NCBI RefSeq assembly: GCF_004217565.1
Contig: NZ_SHLA01000001.1
Span: 2,046,001 to 2,110,000, forward strand
Source: Zhihengliuella halotolerans
GTDB taxonomy: Bacteria > Actinomycetota > Actinomycetes > Actinomycetales > Micrococcaceae
DNA: 64,000 nt
Direction of reading: 5' to 3'
Below the pieces are notes generated by a model. It was not told the DNA's origin. It did no database searches and worked only from the letters and a program-made list of their open reading frames with translations. Below are positions 56,047-63,929 of the stretch, in pieces (the stretch's first letter is position 1; each line of letters opens with the position of its first letter). The translations under genes were made by a program, and so were the position numbers.

Positions 56047-57771
56047 CTACTCCTGATCCTTGCCGGGCGCGCCCGGACGGTCTTCGGCCGCGGCGGCCGA
56101 GAGCTGGCGGCTGATTTCGGCGGCTTCGTGCGTCAGGCGCGGGTCCTCGCCGCGCGCCAGCAACCCGTATTCCATGGTAAGTCGCCCCGCGCCCTCGGCG
56201 GTCGCGACCTTGACCCAGACGCGGCGCCGCGGCGTGAACAGCGAGACGGCCAGGCCGCCGAGCGCGAGCGCGGCGAAGACGAGCACGGGGATCTTGGCCG
56301 GGTCGTGGTGGATGTCGAGGCCGACATAGCGCTGCAGCCCGTCGAAGGAGATCGACCCCTTGCCATCGGGCAGCTCGGCCGTGTCCCCCGGGTTGATGAC
56401 GAGCCCGCCCGCGTCCAGATTACGGCTGTTGAGCTCGGTCATCTCATCGGTGTCGAGCACGTAGACGTTCTGCGGGACGCCGTCGTCGAGACCGAGGTCT
56501 CCGGTGTAGGAATTCAACTGCAGCTGCGGCAGCGCCGGCGACGGGTCGAGCGAGATGCCGACGCCGTTGGCCTCGCCCGCGGTCGGCAGGAACAGGCCCA
56601 CGAACCCGAGCTGCTCGGGCTGCGCGTCCGGGACCTTGAGCACCATGAGCGAGGTGAACACGCTGTCCTGCGGCACCGCCGGCATGGGCCCGCTGAAGGC
56701 GACATCGCCGTTGCCGTCCCGCACGGTCACCACGGGCGCGTACCCATTGCCGACGAGATAGACGGAGGCGCCGCCGATGCGCAGCGGGTGGTTGACGCGC
56801 AGGCTCTGCTGCTGCGCCTCGCCGCCCGGTTCGCGCGTGGTCACGGTCGCGTCGAAGCCGATCTGCTGTCCGAACGAGCTCTTCGTCTCCCGATCGTAGG
56901 TGACCTCGAAGTCGTCGAGCACGATCGAGAACGGGGAGAGCGAATCGCGGCTGAAGGCCGTGCCGGAGCTGAAGGAATCGTAGGAGACCATCGTGTTGAC
57001 GAAGGACTCCTCCTCCACGAGGATCCGCTGCCCGTTGTAGCCGAGCGCGCCGCCCACGGCGACCGAGGCCAGGATGCCCACCAGCGAGACGTGGAAGACG
57101 AGGTTGCCCACCTCGCGCAGGTAGCCGCGCTCGGCGCCCACGGAGGCGACCGGCTGCCCGTCGCCGGCCGCGCGTTCCTCGACCCGGTAGCCGCGCTTCT
57201 TGAGCACGGCCGCGGCGCGGCGCATCGCGGCGTTGCGCCCCTCGTACGACGCCGGGGTGTCGCCGTCGTCGTGCGTCCCGCCCTCCGCGGGGCGTACGGG
57301 GAGCGTGCCGTGTTCCGGCAGGCGCGAGAGCCGCACCGGCGTGCGCGGCGGCGGGGTGCGCATCGCCTGGGCGTGCTTCTTCGTGCGCGGCAGGATGCAG
57401 CCGATAAGCGAGGTGAACAGCAGCAGGTAGATCGCGGAGAACCAGATGGACGAGTAGACGTCGAAGAGCTGGAAGCGGTCGAGCCACTCGCCGGAGGTCG
57501 GGTTGTTCTCGAGGTAGGCGGTGACCGCGGCCTCGTTGGCGGCCCGCTGCGGGAACAACGAGCCGGGCACGGCGGCGACCGCGAGCAGCATGAGCAGGAA
57601 CAGCGCGGTGCGCATCGTGGTCAGCTGGGTCCAGCCCCATCGGAGCATGCCGGTGAAGCCGAGCGCCGGCGCGGCGACGTCGTCACGGCGGGCGTTCCTG
57701 CCGGGCTTCGAACCCCCGGCGCCCTGCGCCTCGTTGGCGCGCTCTTCGCGTACGTTGTCTTCTGCAGCCAT
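56047..57771 (-). CDS. resB: Cytochrome c biogenesis protein ResB
   Basis: 574 residues. Three membrane segments lie in the first ~230 residues (FLLMLLAVAAVPGSLFPQR begins the first), then a large outer domain (NHPLRIGGASVYLVGNGYAP is typical) and a last segment VLVFAALALGGLAVSLF near 515. It works with CcsB in system II cytochrome c synthesis. The ATG overlaps the ccdA stop by one base (TGATG), so it is coupled. A low-complexity acidic stretch lies around residues 160-180. Confidence 0.92.
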   Translation of the reverse strand: MAAEDNVREERANEAQGAGGSKPGRNARRDDVAAPALGFTGMLRWGWTQLTTMRTALFLLMLLAVAAVPGSLFPQRAANEAAVTAYLENNPTSGEWLDRFQLFDVYSSIWFSAIYLLLFTSLIGCILPRTKKHAQAMRTPPPRTPVRLSRLPEHGTLPVRPAEGGTHDDGDTPASYEGRNAAMRRAAAVLKKRGYRVEERAAGDGQPVASVGAERGYLREVGNLVFHVSLVGILASVAVGGALGYNGQRILVEEESFVNTMVSYDSFSSGTAFSRDSLSPFSIVLDDFEVTYDRETKSSFGQQIGFDATVTTREPGGEAQQQSLRVNHPLRIGGASVYLVGNGYAPVVTVRDGNGDVAFSGPMPAVPQDSVFTSLMVLKVPDAQPEQLGFVGLFLPTAGEANGVGISLDPSPALPQLQLNSYTGDLGLDDGVPQNVYVLDTDEMTELNSRNLDAGGLVINPGDTAELPDGKGSISFDGLQRYVGLDIHHDPAKIPVLVFAALALGGLAVSLFTPRRRVWVKVATAEGAGRLTMEYGLLARGEDPRLTHEAAEISRQLSAAAAEDRPGAPGKDQE

Positions 57772-58520
57772 CAGATCGGCAGCCTCACGTCGTTGACGAA
57801 CCAGTTCTGGAGCTCGGCGACCCATGTCCCCCACAGCCCGGTGGCCATGACGACGCCGAGCACGATCAGCATCGAACCGCCGAACACGGACACGGCGCGC
57901 TTGTGCCGGCGGAAGAACGCGAGCGCGCCCATGCCGCGGCGCAGGCCGAGCGCGATCAGGATGAACGGCAGCCCGAGCCCGACGCAGTAGGCGAAAGTCA
58001 GCGCCGCCCCCTTGCCGACGTCGGGGTTCGCCCCCGAGCTGATCGCGAGGACGGCCGCCAGCGTCGGGCCGATGCACGGCGCCCAGCCGAGGCCGAACAC
58101 GAAGCCGAGCACGGGCGCCCCCCACAACCCCGCGGGTGGTCGGTAGCCGAGCTTGCGGGTGCGCTGGAACATGTTCATCCCGCCCATGAACACGAACCCC
58201 AGCAGGATGACGACGCCGCCGAGCACCTGCGTGACCCACGCGCCCTCGAAGCGGAGCCAGATGCTGATCTGCGCGAAGAGGACTCCGGCGAGCATGAAGA
58301 CCGCGGTGAAGCCGAGCACGAACAAGCCGATCCCGGCGACCATGCGGCCGCGCTTCTGCTCGGCCAGGTCGGCCCCGGTGAGCCCCGTGACGTACCCGAG
58401 GTAGCCGGGCACGAGCGGCAGGACGCACGGCGAGAGGAAGGAGACGAGCCCGGCGAGGATCGCGACCGGCATGGCCAGCAGCAGCGACCCGTCCTGGACG
58501 ATCTCGGCGAAGGGGTTCAC
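57771..58520 (-). CDS. ccdA: CcdA-type thiol:disulfide interchange membrane protein
   Basis: 249 residues with six membrane segments and the paired Cys motifs SFLSPCVLPLVPGYLGYVTG (about residue 32) and LGWAPCIGPTLAAVL (about 147). It passes electrons from cytoplasmic thioredoxin to ResA-like proteins outside. Its GTG overlaps the resA stop (GTGA) and its stop overlaps the resB start. Confidence 0.92.
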   Translation of the reverse strand: MNPFAEIVQDGSLLLAMPVAILAGLVSFLSPCVLPLVPGYLGYVTGLTGADLAEQKRGRMVAGIGLFVLGFTAVFMLAGVLFAQISIWLRFEGAWVTQVLGGVVILLGFVFMGGMNMFQRTRKLGYRPPAGLWGAPVLGFVFGLGWAPCIGPTLAAVLAISSGANPDVGKGAALTFAYCVGLGLPFILIALGLRRGMGALAFFRRHKRAVSVFGGSMLIVLGVVMATGLWGTWVAELQNWFVNDVRLPI

Positions 58521-59149
58521 GCGCCCTCGCTGATGCGGTCCTCGATGAGGGCACGCAGGGTGCCCTCCTCCGCCACGCCGAGGACGCGAGCGGCGACCCG
58601 GCCCTCGGTGTCGAGCACGAGGGTGGTCGGGACGGCCTGCGGGTTCACATACTGCGTGAGGCCCAGCAGGATCGACCCGTCCGTGTCGGGCGCGGAGGGG
58701 TACGGGATCTCGTAGGTGCGCTCGAAGGCCGCAGCGGTGGCTTCCTGGTCGCGCACGTTGACGCCGTAGAAGGCGGCACCGGCGTCGTCGAACTCGTTGG
58801 CGAGTTTCGTCAGGTGCGGCGCCTCGACGCGGCACGGAGCGCACGCGGCGTACCAGAAGTTCAGGACGGTCACTTGGCCGACCCAGTCGGCGGAGTCGAG
58901 CGACTCGCCGTCGTAGAACGTGCCGGTCAGCTGGACGGGGTCCCCGCGCTCGGCTTCGTCGTAGACCTCCACCGAGCCGTCGCCGGCGATGAAGTTGCTG
59001 TTCGAGACGCCGTCGGAGAGCGGGTCGTTCTCGGTCCCGCACGCGGCCAGGGGGACGGCAGCGGTCAGGAGCACGGCGGCGCGCAGCAGGGCGCGGCGGT
59101 TCAGGCCGGAGCGGCCATCCGCTGAATGTGACAGGTGGGAGTTGAGCAT
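58517..59149 (-). CDS. resA: Thioredoxin-like lipoprotein ResA/TlpA
   Basis: 210 residues. The lipoprotein signal ends PLAAC (Cys near residue 38). A thioredoxin-fold domain has the active site NFWYAACAPCRVEAPHL, CxPC flanked as in TlpA/ResA. It reduces the disulfide of apocytochrome c haem sites before haem attachment. ATG 59149 was chosen because it gives a proper signal peptide; no good ribosome site is seen. It begins 28 bases after the histidine phosphatase stop. Confidence 0.88.
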   Translation of the reverse strand: MLNSHLSHSADGRSGLNRRALLRAAVLLTAAVPLAACGTENDPLSDGVSNSNFIAGDGSVEVYDEAERGDPVQLTGTFYDGESLDSADWVGQVTVLNFWYAACAPCRVEAPHLTKLANEFDDAGAAFYGVNVRDQEATAAAFERTYEIPYPSAPDTDGSILLGLTQYVNPQAVPTTLVLDTEGRVAARVLGVAEEGTLRALIEDRISEGA

Positions 59150-59177
59150 CTCAGTCGTGTTCGCTGTACGTCGGGGG

Positions 59178-59840
59178 TCAGGCGCCGGGCAGGTTGGCCG
59201 CCTGCGCGAGCAGGTCGGCACACGGTTCGGCATAGCGGACGGCGACGAGTTCGTCGCCGTCGAAGTCTAGGCTCGTAATGGAGGCCAGGCTGCACTCGCG
59301 CCGGCGCGGGTCGTGCGCCAGCGGGCGGCGCTCGGCCGCGAGGCGAGTGACCCAGATCGGCAGCTGGTGGGCCACGAGGATCGCCTCGGCCCCGTCGCCG
59401 CCCAGCTCGACGGCGCGGTCGCGGCGTTCGCTGACGGCCTCCATGACGCGGGCGACCTGCTCGCGGTAGGGCTCGCCCCACGAGGGCCGGATCGGATTGA
59501 CCAGCAGCGACCAGAGGCGCGGATCGCGCAGCCGCTTCTTGACGTCCGACATGCCCTCGAAACGGTTGCCGGCCTCGACGATGCGCGGCTCCACGTCGAT
59601 CTCCAGGCCCAGCGCCTGCGCCGTCGGCCGGGCGGTCTCCTGCGCGCGCAGCAGCGGCGATGCGGCGACGGAGACGATGTTCGCCCCGTTCTCGCGACGG
59701 GCGGTGAAATAGGCGGCTGCCCTCTCCGCCATCTCGTAGCCGAGCTCCGAGAGGTGGTAGCCGGGCAGGCGGCCATAGAGGACACGATCCGGGTTGTGCA
59801 CTTCCCCGTGACGCATCAGGTGAACGGTTGCAAGAGCCAT
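59178..59840 (-). CDS. Histidine phosphatase family protein (phosphoglycerate-mutase-like)
   Basis: 220 residues. The RHG motif ATVHLMRHGEVHNPDRVLYG (catalytic His at residue 11) and the second His in ILVAHQLPIWVTRL (about 152) define the family; ASPLLRAQETARPTAQAL carries the second Arg. It dephosphorylates a small metabolite or protein; the substrate is unknown. It is the first gene of the minus-strand set leading to resA-ccdA-resB-ccsB, an arrangement that recurs in Micrococcaceae. Confidence 0.88.
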   Translation of the reverse strand: MALATVHLMRHGEVHNPDRVLYGRLPGYHLSELGYEMAERAAAYFTARRENGANIVSVAASPLLRAQETARPTAQALGLEIDVEPRIVEAGNRFEGMSDVKKRLRDPRLWSLLVNPIRPSWGEPYREQVARVMEAVSERRDRAVELGGDGAEAILVAHQLPIWVTRLAAERRPLAHDPRRRECSLASITSLDFDGDELVAVRYAEPCADLLAQAANLPGA

Positions 59841-60162
59841 GACCCCGATTCTCTCACTGCTTCCTGTGCTCTCCTAAACGCCCGCCGCCAGTCACAGCCC
59901 GCTTTCGGAACGCCCGCAGGAGCCGGCGGGCGGACCCACCGCTTGACTTCGACGTTTTGTAGAAAACGACGACGCCGACAGCCTTTCGCCGCCAGCGAAC
60001 AGTCGGATCGAAGGGGCCCGCTTCGAGCAGTCCCCTCCTCGATGAACATGACGAAATTTCACGCCCGAGGGGTAGCTATATGCAAATGCATGTATTACGC
60101 TGGCATCAAGGTCGCATCGCCTGCGACCGACCAACCACCCGGAACAACCCTCAGGAGTACTC
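59841..60162. other. Intergenic region upstream of yceI
   Basis: 322 bases between the divergent phosphatase and yceI genes. No gene is seen. The part nearest yceI is markedly less GC-rich and contains ATGCA-AA-TGCAT (60080-60091), an inverted repeat of MarR type, followed by TGTATTACGC, which may hold the -10 box. GTTTTGTAGAAAAC (59954-59967) is a second short inverted repeat. Nothing else is recognised. Confidence 0.5.
60080..60091. promoter_or_regulatory. Possible operator (MarR-like inverted repeat) before yceI
   Basis: ATGCAAATGCAT: perfect 5-base arms around AA, about 72 bases before the yceI ATG, in a short AT-richer stretch. Regulator unknown; no marR gene is next to it. Confidence 0.4.
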
Positions 60163-60720
60163 ATGACCACCGCAACCATCCCCGCAGCACTCACCACCGG
60201 AACCTGGACCATCGACAACTCGCACTCGGAGATCGGCTTCTCCGTCCGCCACGCGGGCATCAGCAAGGTCCGCGGCCGCTTCAGCGACGTGGAGGGGACC
60301 CTCGTGATCGCCGACTCCGTCGCCGAGTCGACCCTCGAGGCCGTTGTGCAGACCGCCTCGGTCGACACCCGCGACGAGAACCGCGACGCACACCTGAAGG
60401 GTGAAGACTTCTTCAACTCCACGGAATTCCCGACCATGACCTTCACCGGAAAAGACCTGCAGGGCACCGACGGCGAATTCACGTTGCACGGCGATCTGAC
60501 CATCCGCGGCACGACGCACCCGGTCGACTTCGCAGTCGAGTTCCAGGGCACCGCTGTGGACCCCTTCGGCTTGACCCGCGCCGGGTTCGAGGCGACCACG
60601 CAGATCTCCCGCAAGGAGTTCGGCCTGACGTGGAACGCCGCGCTCGAAGCCGGTGGCGTCCTGGTCGGCGACAAGGTGACGATCATCCTCGACCTCTCGC
60701 TGGTGAAGTCCGAAGCCTGA
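60163..60720 (+). CDS. YceI family lipid-binding protein
   Basis: 185 residues, a lipocalin-like YceI domain: GTWTIDNSHSEIGFSVRHAG at the start, RGRFSDVEGTLVI, TRDENRDAHLKGEDFFNSTE in the middle and LTIRGTTHPVDFAVEF later. YceI proteins bind polyisoprenoid or similar lipids. No signal peptide is seen, so this copy is probably cytoplasmic. The start has CAGGAG five bases upstream. It is a single-gene unit. Confidence 0.92.
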   Translation: MTTATIPAALTTGTWTIDNSHSEIGFSVRHAGISKVRGRFSDVEGTLVIADSVAESTLEAVVQTASVDTRDENRDAHLKGEDFFNSTEFPTMTFTGKDLQGTDGEFTLHGDLTIRGTTHPVDFAVEFQGTAVDPFGLTRAGFEATTQISRKEFGLTWNAALEAGGVLVGDKVTIILDLSLVKSEA

Positions 60721-60807
60721 ATCCGCCCTGACGCGTTCGCTGCGACACTCCGTCTCGGACCCGCAGGTCCGGATAGGCTGGGGGCAGGACCATCGAACAG
60801 GAGCGCC

Positions 60808-61578
60808 ATGAGCCAGGACCGGCCCGAGAACAACGAACCCTCGCAGCAGGAGGGCGCCCAGCCCGGACCGCAGGACCAGGAGCCGCCGCGGTACGGCGTG
60901 CGCCTGCCGCAAGGCCAGCAGCCGCAGCAGCCTCAGCCTCCCGCGGGCGATCCGACGCCCTACGGGCACACCCCCGGTCAGTACCCGCCTCCCCCGCCGG
61001 GGGCCTACGGTCAGCCGGGCCAGGCCGGGACCCCCTCGGGCTACGGGCAACCGAGCCCTTACGCGCAACAGAGTCCCTACCAGGCCCCGGCCGGCGGCAT
61101 GCAGCCGGCCGGGTCGCCGGGGGCTCCGCCCAAGCAGATCATGGTCGCCTTCGGCCTGATCCTCGCCGCTGGCGCGCTCACTCTGCTCACCGGCATCATC
61201 ATGATGGCCACGCCGGTCAACGAGCTCACACGCATGCTCCAGGAAGTCATCGATTCCGACGCGACACTGCGCCAGCAGTTCGAGGTCGCCGGGATGGAAG
61301 TGGCCGCCCTCGCGCAGATGTCGAAGACGCTTGCCGTCGTCTTCATGGCCATCGGCGTGCTGCTCTACGCGCTGATCGCCGTTTTCATCCGCAAGGGCAG
61401 CAACGGCGCCCGCATCACGGGTACCGTCCTGGCGGCGATTTCGCTGATCGGCCTCTTCGGCGGAGACATCCTCAGCACGGTCACGGTCCTCCTCGGGGCC
61501 GCCGGCATCGTGCTGGCCTGGATGCGCCCCTCCTCGGACTACATCCGGGCGACCAAAGAGGCCAAGCGCCGGCGCTGA
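60808..61578 (+). CDS. Membrane protein with Pro/Gln/Gly-rich N-terminus, unknown
   Basis: 256 residues. The first ~110 are a low-complexity, Pro/Gln/Gly/Tyr-rich cytoplasmic region (repeats such as GYGQPSPYAQQSPYQ). Four membrane segments follow (about residues 112-135, 172-192, 200-222 and 225-240), then a basic end. The overall plan is common among actinobacterial proteins of unknown function. ACAGGAG precedes the ATG. Stands alone between yceI and the convergent rex gene. Confidence 0.75.
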   Translation: MSQDRPENNEPSQQEGAQPGPQDQEPPRYGVRLPQGQQPQQPQPPAGDPTPYGHTPGQYPPPPPGAYGQPGQAGTPSGYGQPSPYAQQSPYQAPAGGMQPAGSPGAPPKQIMVAFGLILAAGALTLLTGIIMMATPVNELTRMLQEVIDSDATLRQQFEVAGMEVAALAQMSKTLAVVFMAIGVLLYALIAVFIRKGSNGARITGTVLAAISLIGLFGGDILSTVTVLLGAAGIVLAWMRPSSDYIRATKEAKRRR

Positions 61579-61598
61579 CCCGCCGCCGTCGCGCCCGT

Positions 61599-61628
61599 GG
61601 GGGCCGGTTCCGAGCGGAACCGGCCCCC
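61599..61628. terminator. Bidirectional intrinsic terminator
   Basis: GGGGGCCGGTTC pairs perfectly (12 bp) with GAACCGGCCCCC around CGAGCG, followed by TTCGTCGTTT. It lies between the convergent membrane-protein and rex genes. Confidence 0.82.
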
Positions 61629-61653
61629 TTCGTCGTTTCCGTGGGGTACGCGG

Positions 61654-62400
61654 CTACGCGTCAACGTCCTCGGCGGGCACCGCGTCCTGGTGTCCGATCC
61701 CCTGGTGCGCGTAGTAGGCGAGGATCTGCAGCTCGCGGGACATGTCGACCTTGCGGATGTTGACCCCGTCCGGGGCCTGCAGGACCACGGGCGCGAAGTT
61801 CAGGATGTTCCGCACGCCGGCCGCGACGAGCCGGTCGCACACGCGCTGGGCGGCCGTGCCCGGCAACGTCATCACCGCCATGTTCACCTGCTCGGCCTCG
61901 ATGTCCGCCTCCAGCGACTCCGCAGGGCGGACGACGAGCCCGTTGATGGTGCGCCCGACGACGTCGGGGTCCATGTCGAAGATCGCGGTCAACTCGAACC
62001 CGTTGTGCCGCAGGCCCGCGTAGCCGGCGAGGGCGCGGCCGAGGTTGCCGGCGCCGACGATGGCCACGCGCCAGCGCTCCCGCAGGCCCAAGGTCGTCGC
62101 GAGGTGTTCGGCGAGGCGCGGCACGTCGTAGCCGACGCCTCGACGGCCGAAGCTCCCGCCGAGCAGGGACAGGTCCTTGCGCAGGATCGCCGAGTTCACG
62201 CCGGCCGCGCCAGCGAGCACGTCGGAGGACAGCGTCGGAGTACCCTCGCTTTCGGCGGCGTTGAGCACGCGGAGGTACACGGTCAGCCGCTCGAGCGTGG
62301 CCTCGGGCAGGCCTCTGCCCGTGGCTGCGGCGTCGGGCAACGCTCCGGTCGCGGCGTCGTCGTCGAGCCGGTCGGTCCCAGTCTCAGCAGCGTCTGTCAC
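61654..62400 (-). CDS. rex: Redox-sensing transcriptional repressor Rex
   Basis: 248 residues. The N-terminal winged helix (about residues 28-85) has GVNSAILRKDLSLLGGSFGR followed by RGVGYDV, the Rex recognition helix pattern. The NAD(H)-binding Rossmann motif VAIVGAGNLGRALAGYAGL is near residue 102. Rex represses respiratory and redox genes when NADH is low relative to NAD+ and releases DNA when NADH rises. The GTG start overlaps the glutaredoxin stop (GTGA). No hem genes follow. Confidence 0.93.
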   Translation of the reverse strand: MTDAAETGTDRLDDDAATGALPDAAATGRGLPEATLERLTVYLRVLNAAESEGTPTLSSDVLAGAAGVNSAILRKDLSLLGGSFGRRGVGYDVPRLAEHLATTLGLRERWRVAIVGAGNLGRALAGYAGLRHNGFELTAIFDMDPDVVGRTINGLVVRPAESLEADIEAEQVNMAVMTLPGTAAQRVCDRLVAAGVRNILNFAPVVLQAPDGVNIRKVDMSRELQILAYYAHQGIGHQDAVPAEDVDA

Positions 62401-62651
62401 GGTTTCAGCAGCCTTTCCAAGCGGTCCGGATCGATCACCCAGAAGTCCCGCTGGACGCCGTCGATCATCAGGACCGGAACTTCTTCGGCGAAGCGTGCGC
62501 GCAGCTGAGCGTCGTCGTCGATGCTCAGCTCCCGCCACGTTAGCCCAAGGCGGGTGACGACGTCGTCCACCGTCCTCCGGGCGTCCTCGCAGAGGTGGCA
62601 GCCCCGGCGCGTGACGAGTTCCACGCGGTGCACGCCGTCGGCTGAAATCAT
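62397..62651 (-). CDS. Glutaredoxin-like protein (DUF836 family)
   Basis: 84 residues. The redox motif TRRGCHLCEDARRTVDDVV (CxxC at about residues 18-21) and VPVLMIDGVQRDFWVID are those of the short thioredoxin-fold DUF836 proteins. Its stop overlaps the rex start, so the two are made together; a role in thiol redox balance linked to Rex is inferred. Confidence 0.85.
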   Translation of the reverse strand: MISADGVHRVELVTRRGCHLCEDARRTVDDVVTRLGLTWRELSIDDDAQLRARFAEEVPVLMIDGVQRDFWVIDPDRLERLLKP

Positions 62652-62783
62652 GCCTCCAATGTATCGTCCCGGACGTGTCGGCCGTATTTCCGCTGCCCTC
62701 GCGAGTCACGAACGCCGCGTGAGTCGGTGAGGCGTTTCACATGCCGGCCCGCGTCCCGGCCCCCGTTCCACTAAGCTGGCGAC

Positions 62784-63599
62784 ATGCCCCAGCCGAGCCA
62801 CGGTGCCGCCGCCCCCGCCCCATCCCACGGCACCGGGGACTCCGTCGCGGCCTTCTTCGACGTCGACAACACGATGATGCGCGGCGCGAGCCTCTTCGCC
62901 GTGGCCCGGAACACCTACCGGCGACGGCTGTTCAGCCTCCGGCAGGCCGCCTCCTTCGCCATCAAACAGTTCTTCTTCACGCTGCGCGGCGAGACGATAG
63001 GCGACATCCACTCCGTCCGGGACTCCGCACTGAGCATCGCCCGCGGCATATCGGTATCCCTGATGACGGAGATCGGCGATGAGGTCTACGACGAGTTCAT
63101 CTCCTCCCGCATCTGGCCCGGCACTCGCGCCCTCGCTGAGCAGCACCTGCGTTCGGGACGGCAGGTGTGGCTCGTCACGGCGACGCCCACCGAGGTCGCC
63201 GAGGTCATGGCCACGCGTCTGGGGCTCACGGGCGCGCTCGGCACCGAGGTCGAGAAGGTCGACGGCCTCTACACCGGGCGGCTCGTCAGCAGCATCCTGC
63301 ACGGACCGGCGAAGGCCGCGGCCGTCTTCCAGCTCGCAGAGCACACGGGGCTCGACCTCGGGCAGTGCTGGGCGTACTCGGACTCGTCGAACGACATCCC
63401 CCTGCTCGAGGCCGTCGGGCACCCGGTGGCCATCAACCCGGATGCCAAGCTCCGCCGGCACGCCGCCGAACAGAATTGGCCGATCTACGACTATCGCGCC
63501 GGCCGCCGGGCGGCCATCTGGGGCCTCAAGGCGCTCACGGCCTCAGGCGCCGCGTACGGCGCGTGGCGGACGCTGGGCCGCTTCGCCCGCCGGCGGTAG
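62784..63599 (+). CDS. HAD-IB family phosphatase (SerB/YfbR-like)
   Basis: 271 residues. HAD motif I AAFFDVDNTMMRGASLF (nucleophile Asp near residue 27), motif II VWLVTATPTEVAEVMA, motif III Lys in HGPAKAAAVF and motif IV CWAYSDSSNDIPLLEAVG. It belongs to the HAD-IB group that includes phosphoserine phosphatase and the actinobacterial CicA-like hydrolases; the substrate is unknown. The ATG lies six bases after TAAGCT with no ribosome site, so the mRNA is probably leaderless. It is divergent from the glutaredoxin-rex operon. Confidence 0.88.
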   Translation: MPQPSHGAAAPAPSHGTGDSVAAFFDVDNTMMRGASLFAVARNTYRRRLFSLRQAASFAIKQFFFTLRGETIGDIHSVRDSALSIARGISVSLMTEIGDEVYDEFISSRIWPGTRALAEQHLRSGRQVWLVTATPTEVAEVMATRLGLTGALGTEVEKVDGLYTGRLVSSILHGPAKAAAVFQLAEHTGLDLGQCWAYSDSSNDIPLLEAVGHPVAINPDAKLRRHAAEQNWPIYDYRAGRRAAIWGLKALTASGAAYGAWRTLGRFARRR

Positions 63600-63620
63600 C
63601 CGCTTCGTCGTCCTTAAACG

Positions 63621-63662
63621 CCTGCGGGGCGCACATCCAGAAGAGGATGCGCGCCCCGCAGG
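63621..63662. terminator. Bidirectional intrinsic terminator
   Basis: CCTGCGGGGCGC pairs perfectly (12 bp) with GCGCCCCGCAGG; after one mismatch CATCC/GGATG extends the hairpin around AGAAGA. It lies between the convergent HAD and bS22 genes. Confidence 0.85.
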
Positions 63663-63690
63663 AGCACACGCGGCGTCTGCCGCGAGCCGC

Positions 63691-63789
63691 TTACTTCTTG
63701 TTGCGGCGCTGGTGACGCGTCTTGCGAAGCAGCTTGCGGTGCTTCTTCTTCGCCATACGCTTGCGGCGCTTCTTGATAACGGAGCCCAT
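63691..63789 (-). CDS. Small ribosomal protein bS22 (AURKAIP1/COX24 domain)
   Basis: 32 residues, 20 of them Lys or Arg, beginning [17 protein letters not shown]. This matches the actinobacterial AURKAIP1/COX24-type mini-protein found in mycobacterial ribosomes as bS22, which binds near the decoding centre of the 30S subunit. GAGGA lies four bases before the ATG. It is shorter than most gene finders report. The partial HTH gene upstream on the same strand is its usual neighbour in this group. Confidence 0.93.
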   Translation of the reverse strand: MGSVIKKRRKRMAKKKHRKLLRKTRHQRRNKK

Positions 63790-63929
63790 AAATTCCTCAC
63801 TATCACTTGATTGCGTTCCGGCCGAAGGCACACGAGCGCAACCAACGGACGTCAAACGTTCCTTAACAGATTACCCGCTTAAAGGAGTCCTCGCGGACAC
63901 ACCTGTTCCCGGGGTCGAGCCGAGAGACG

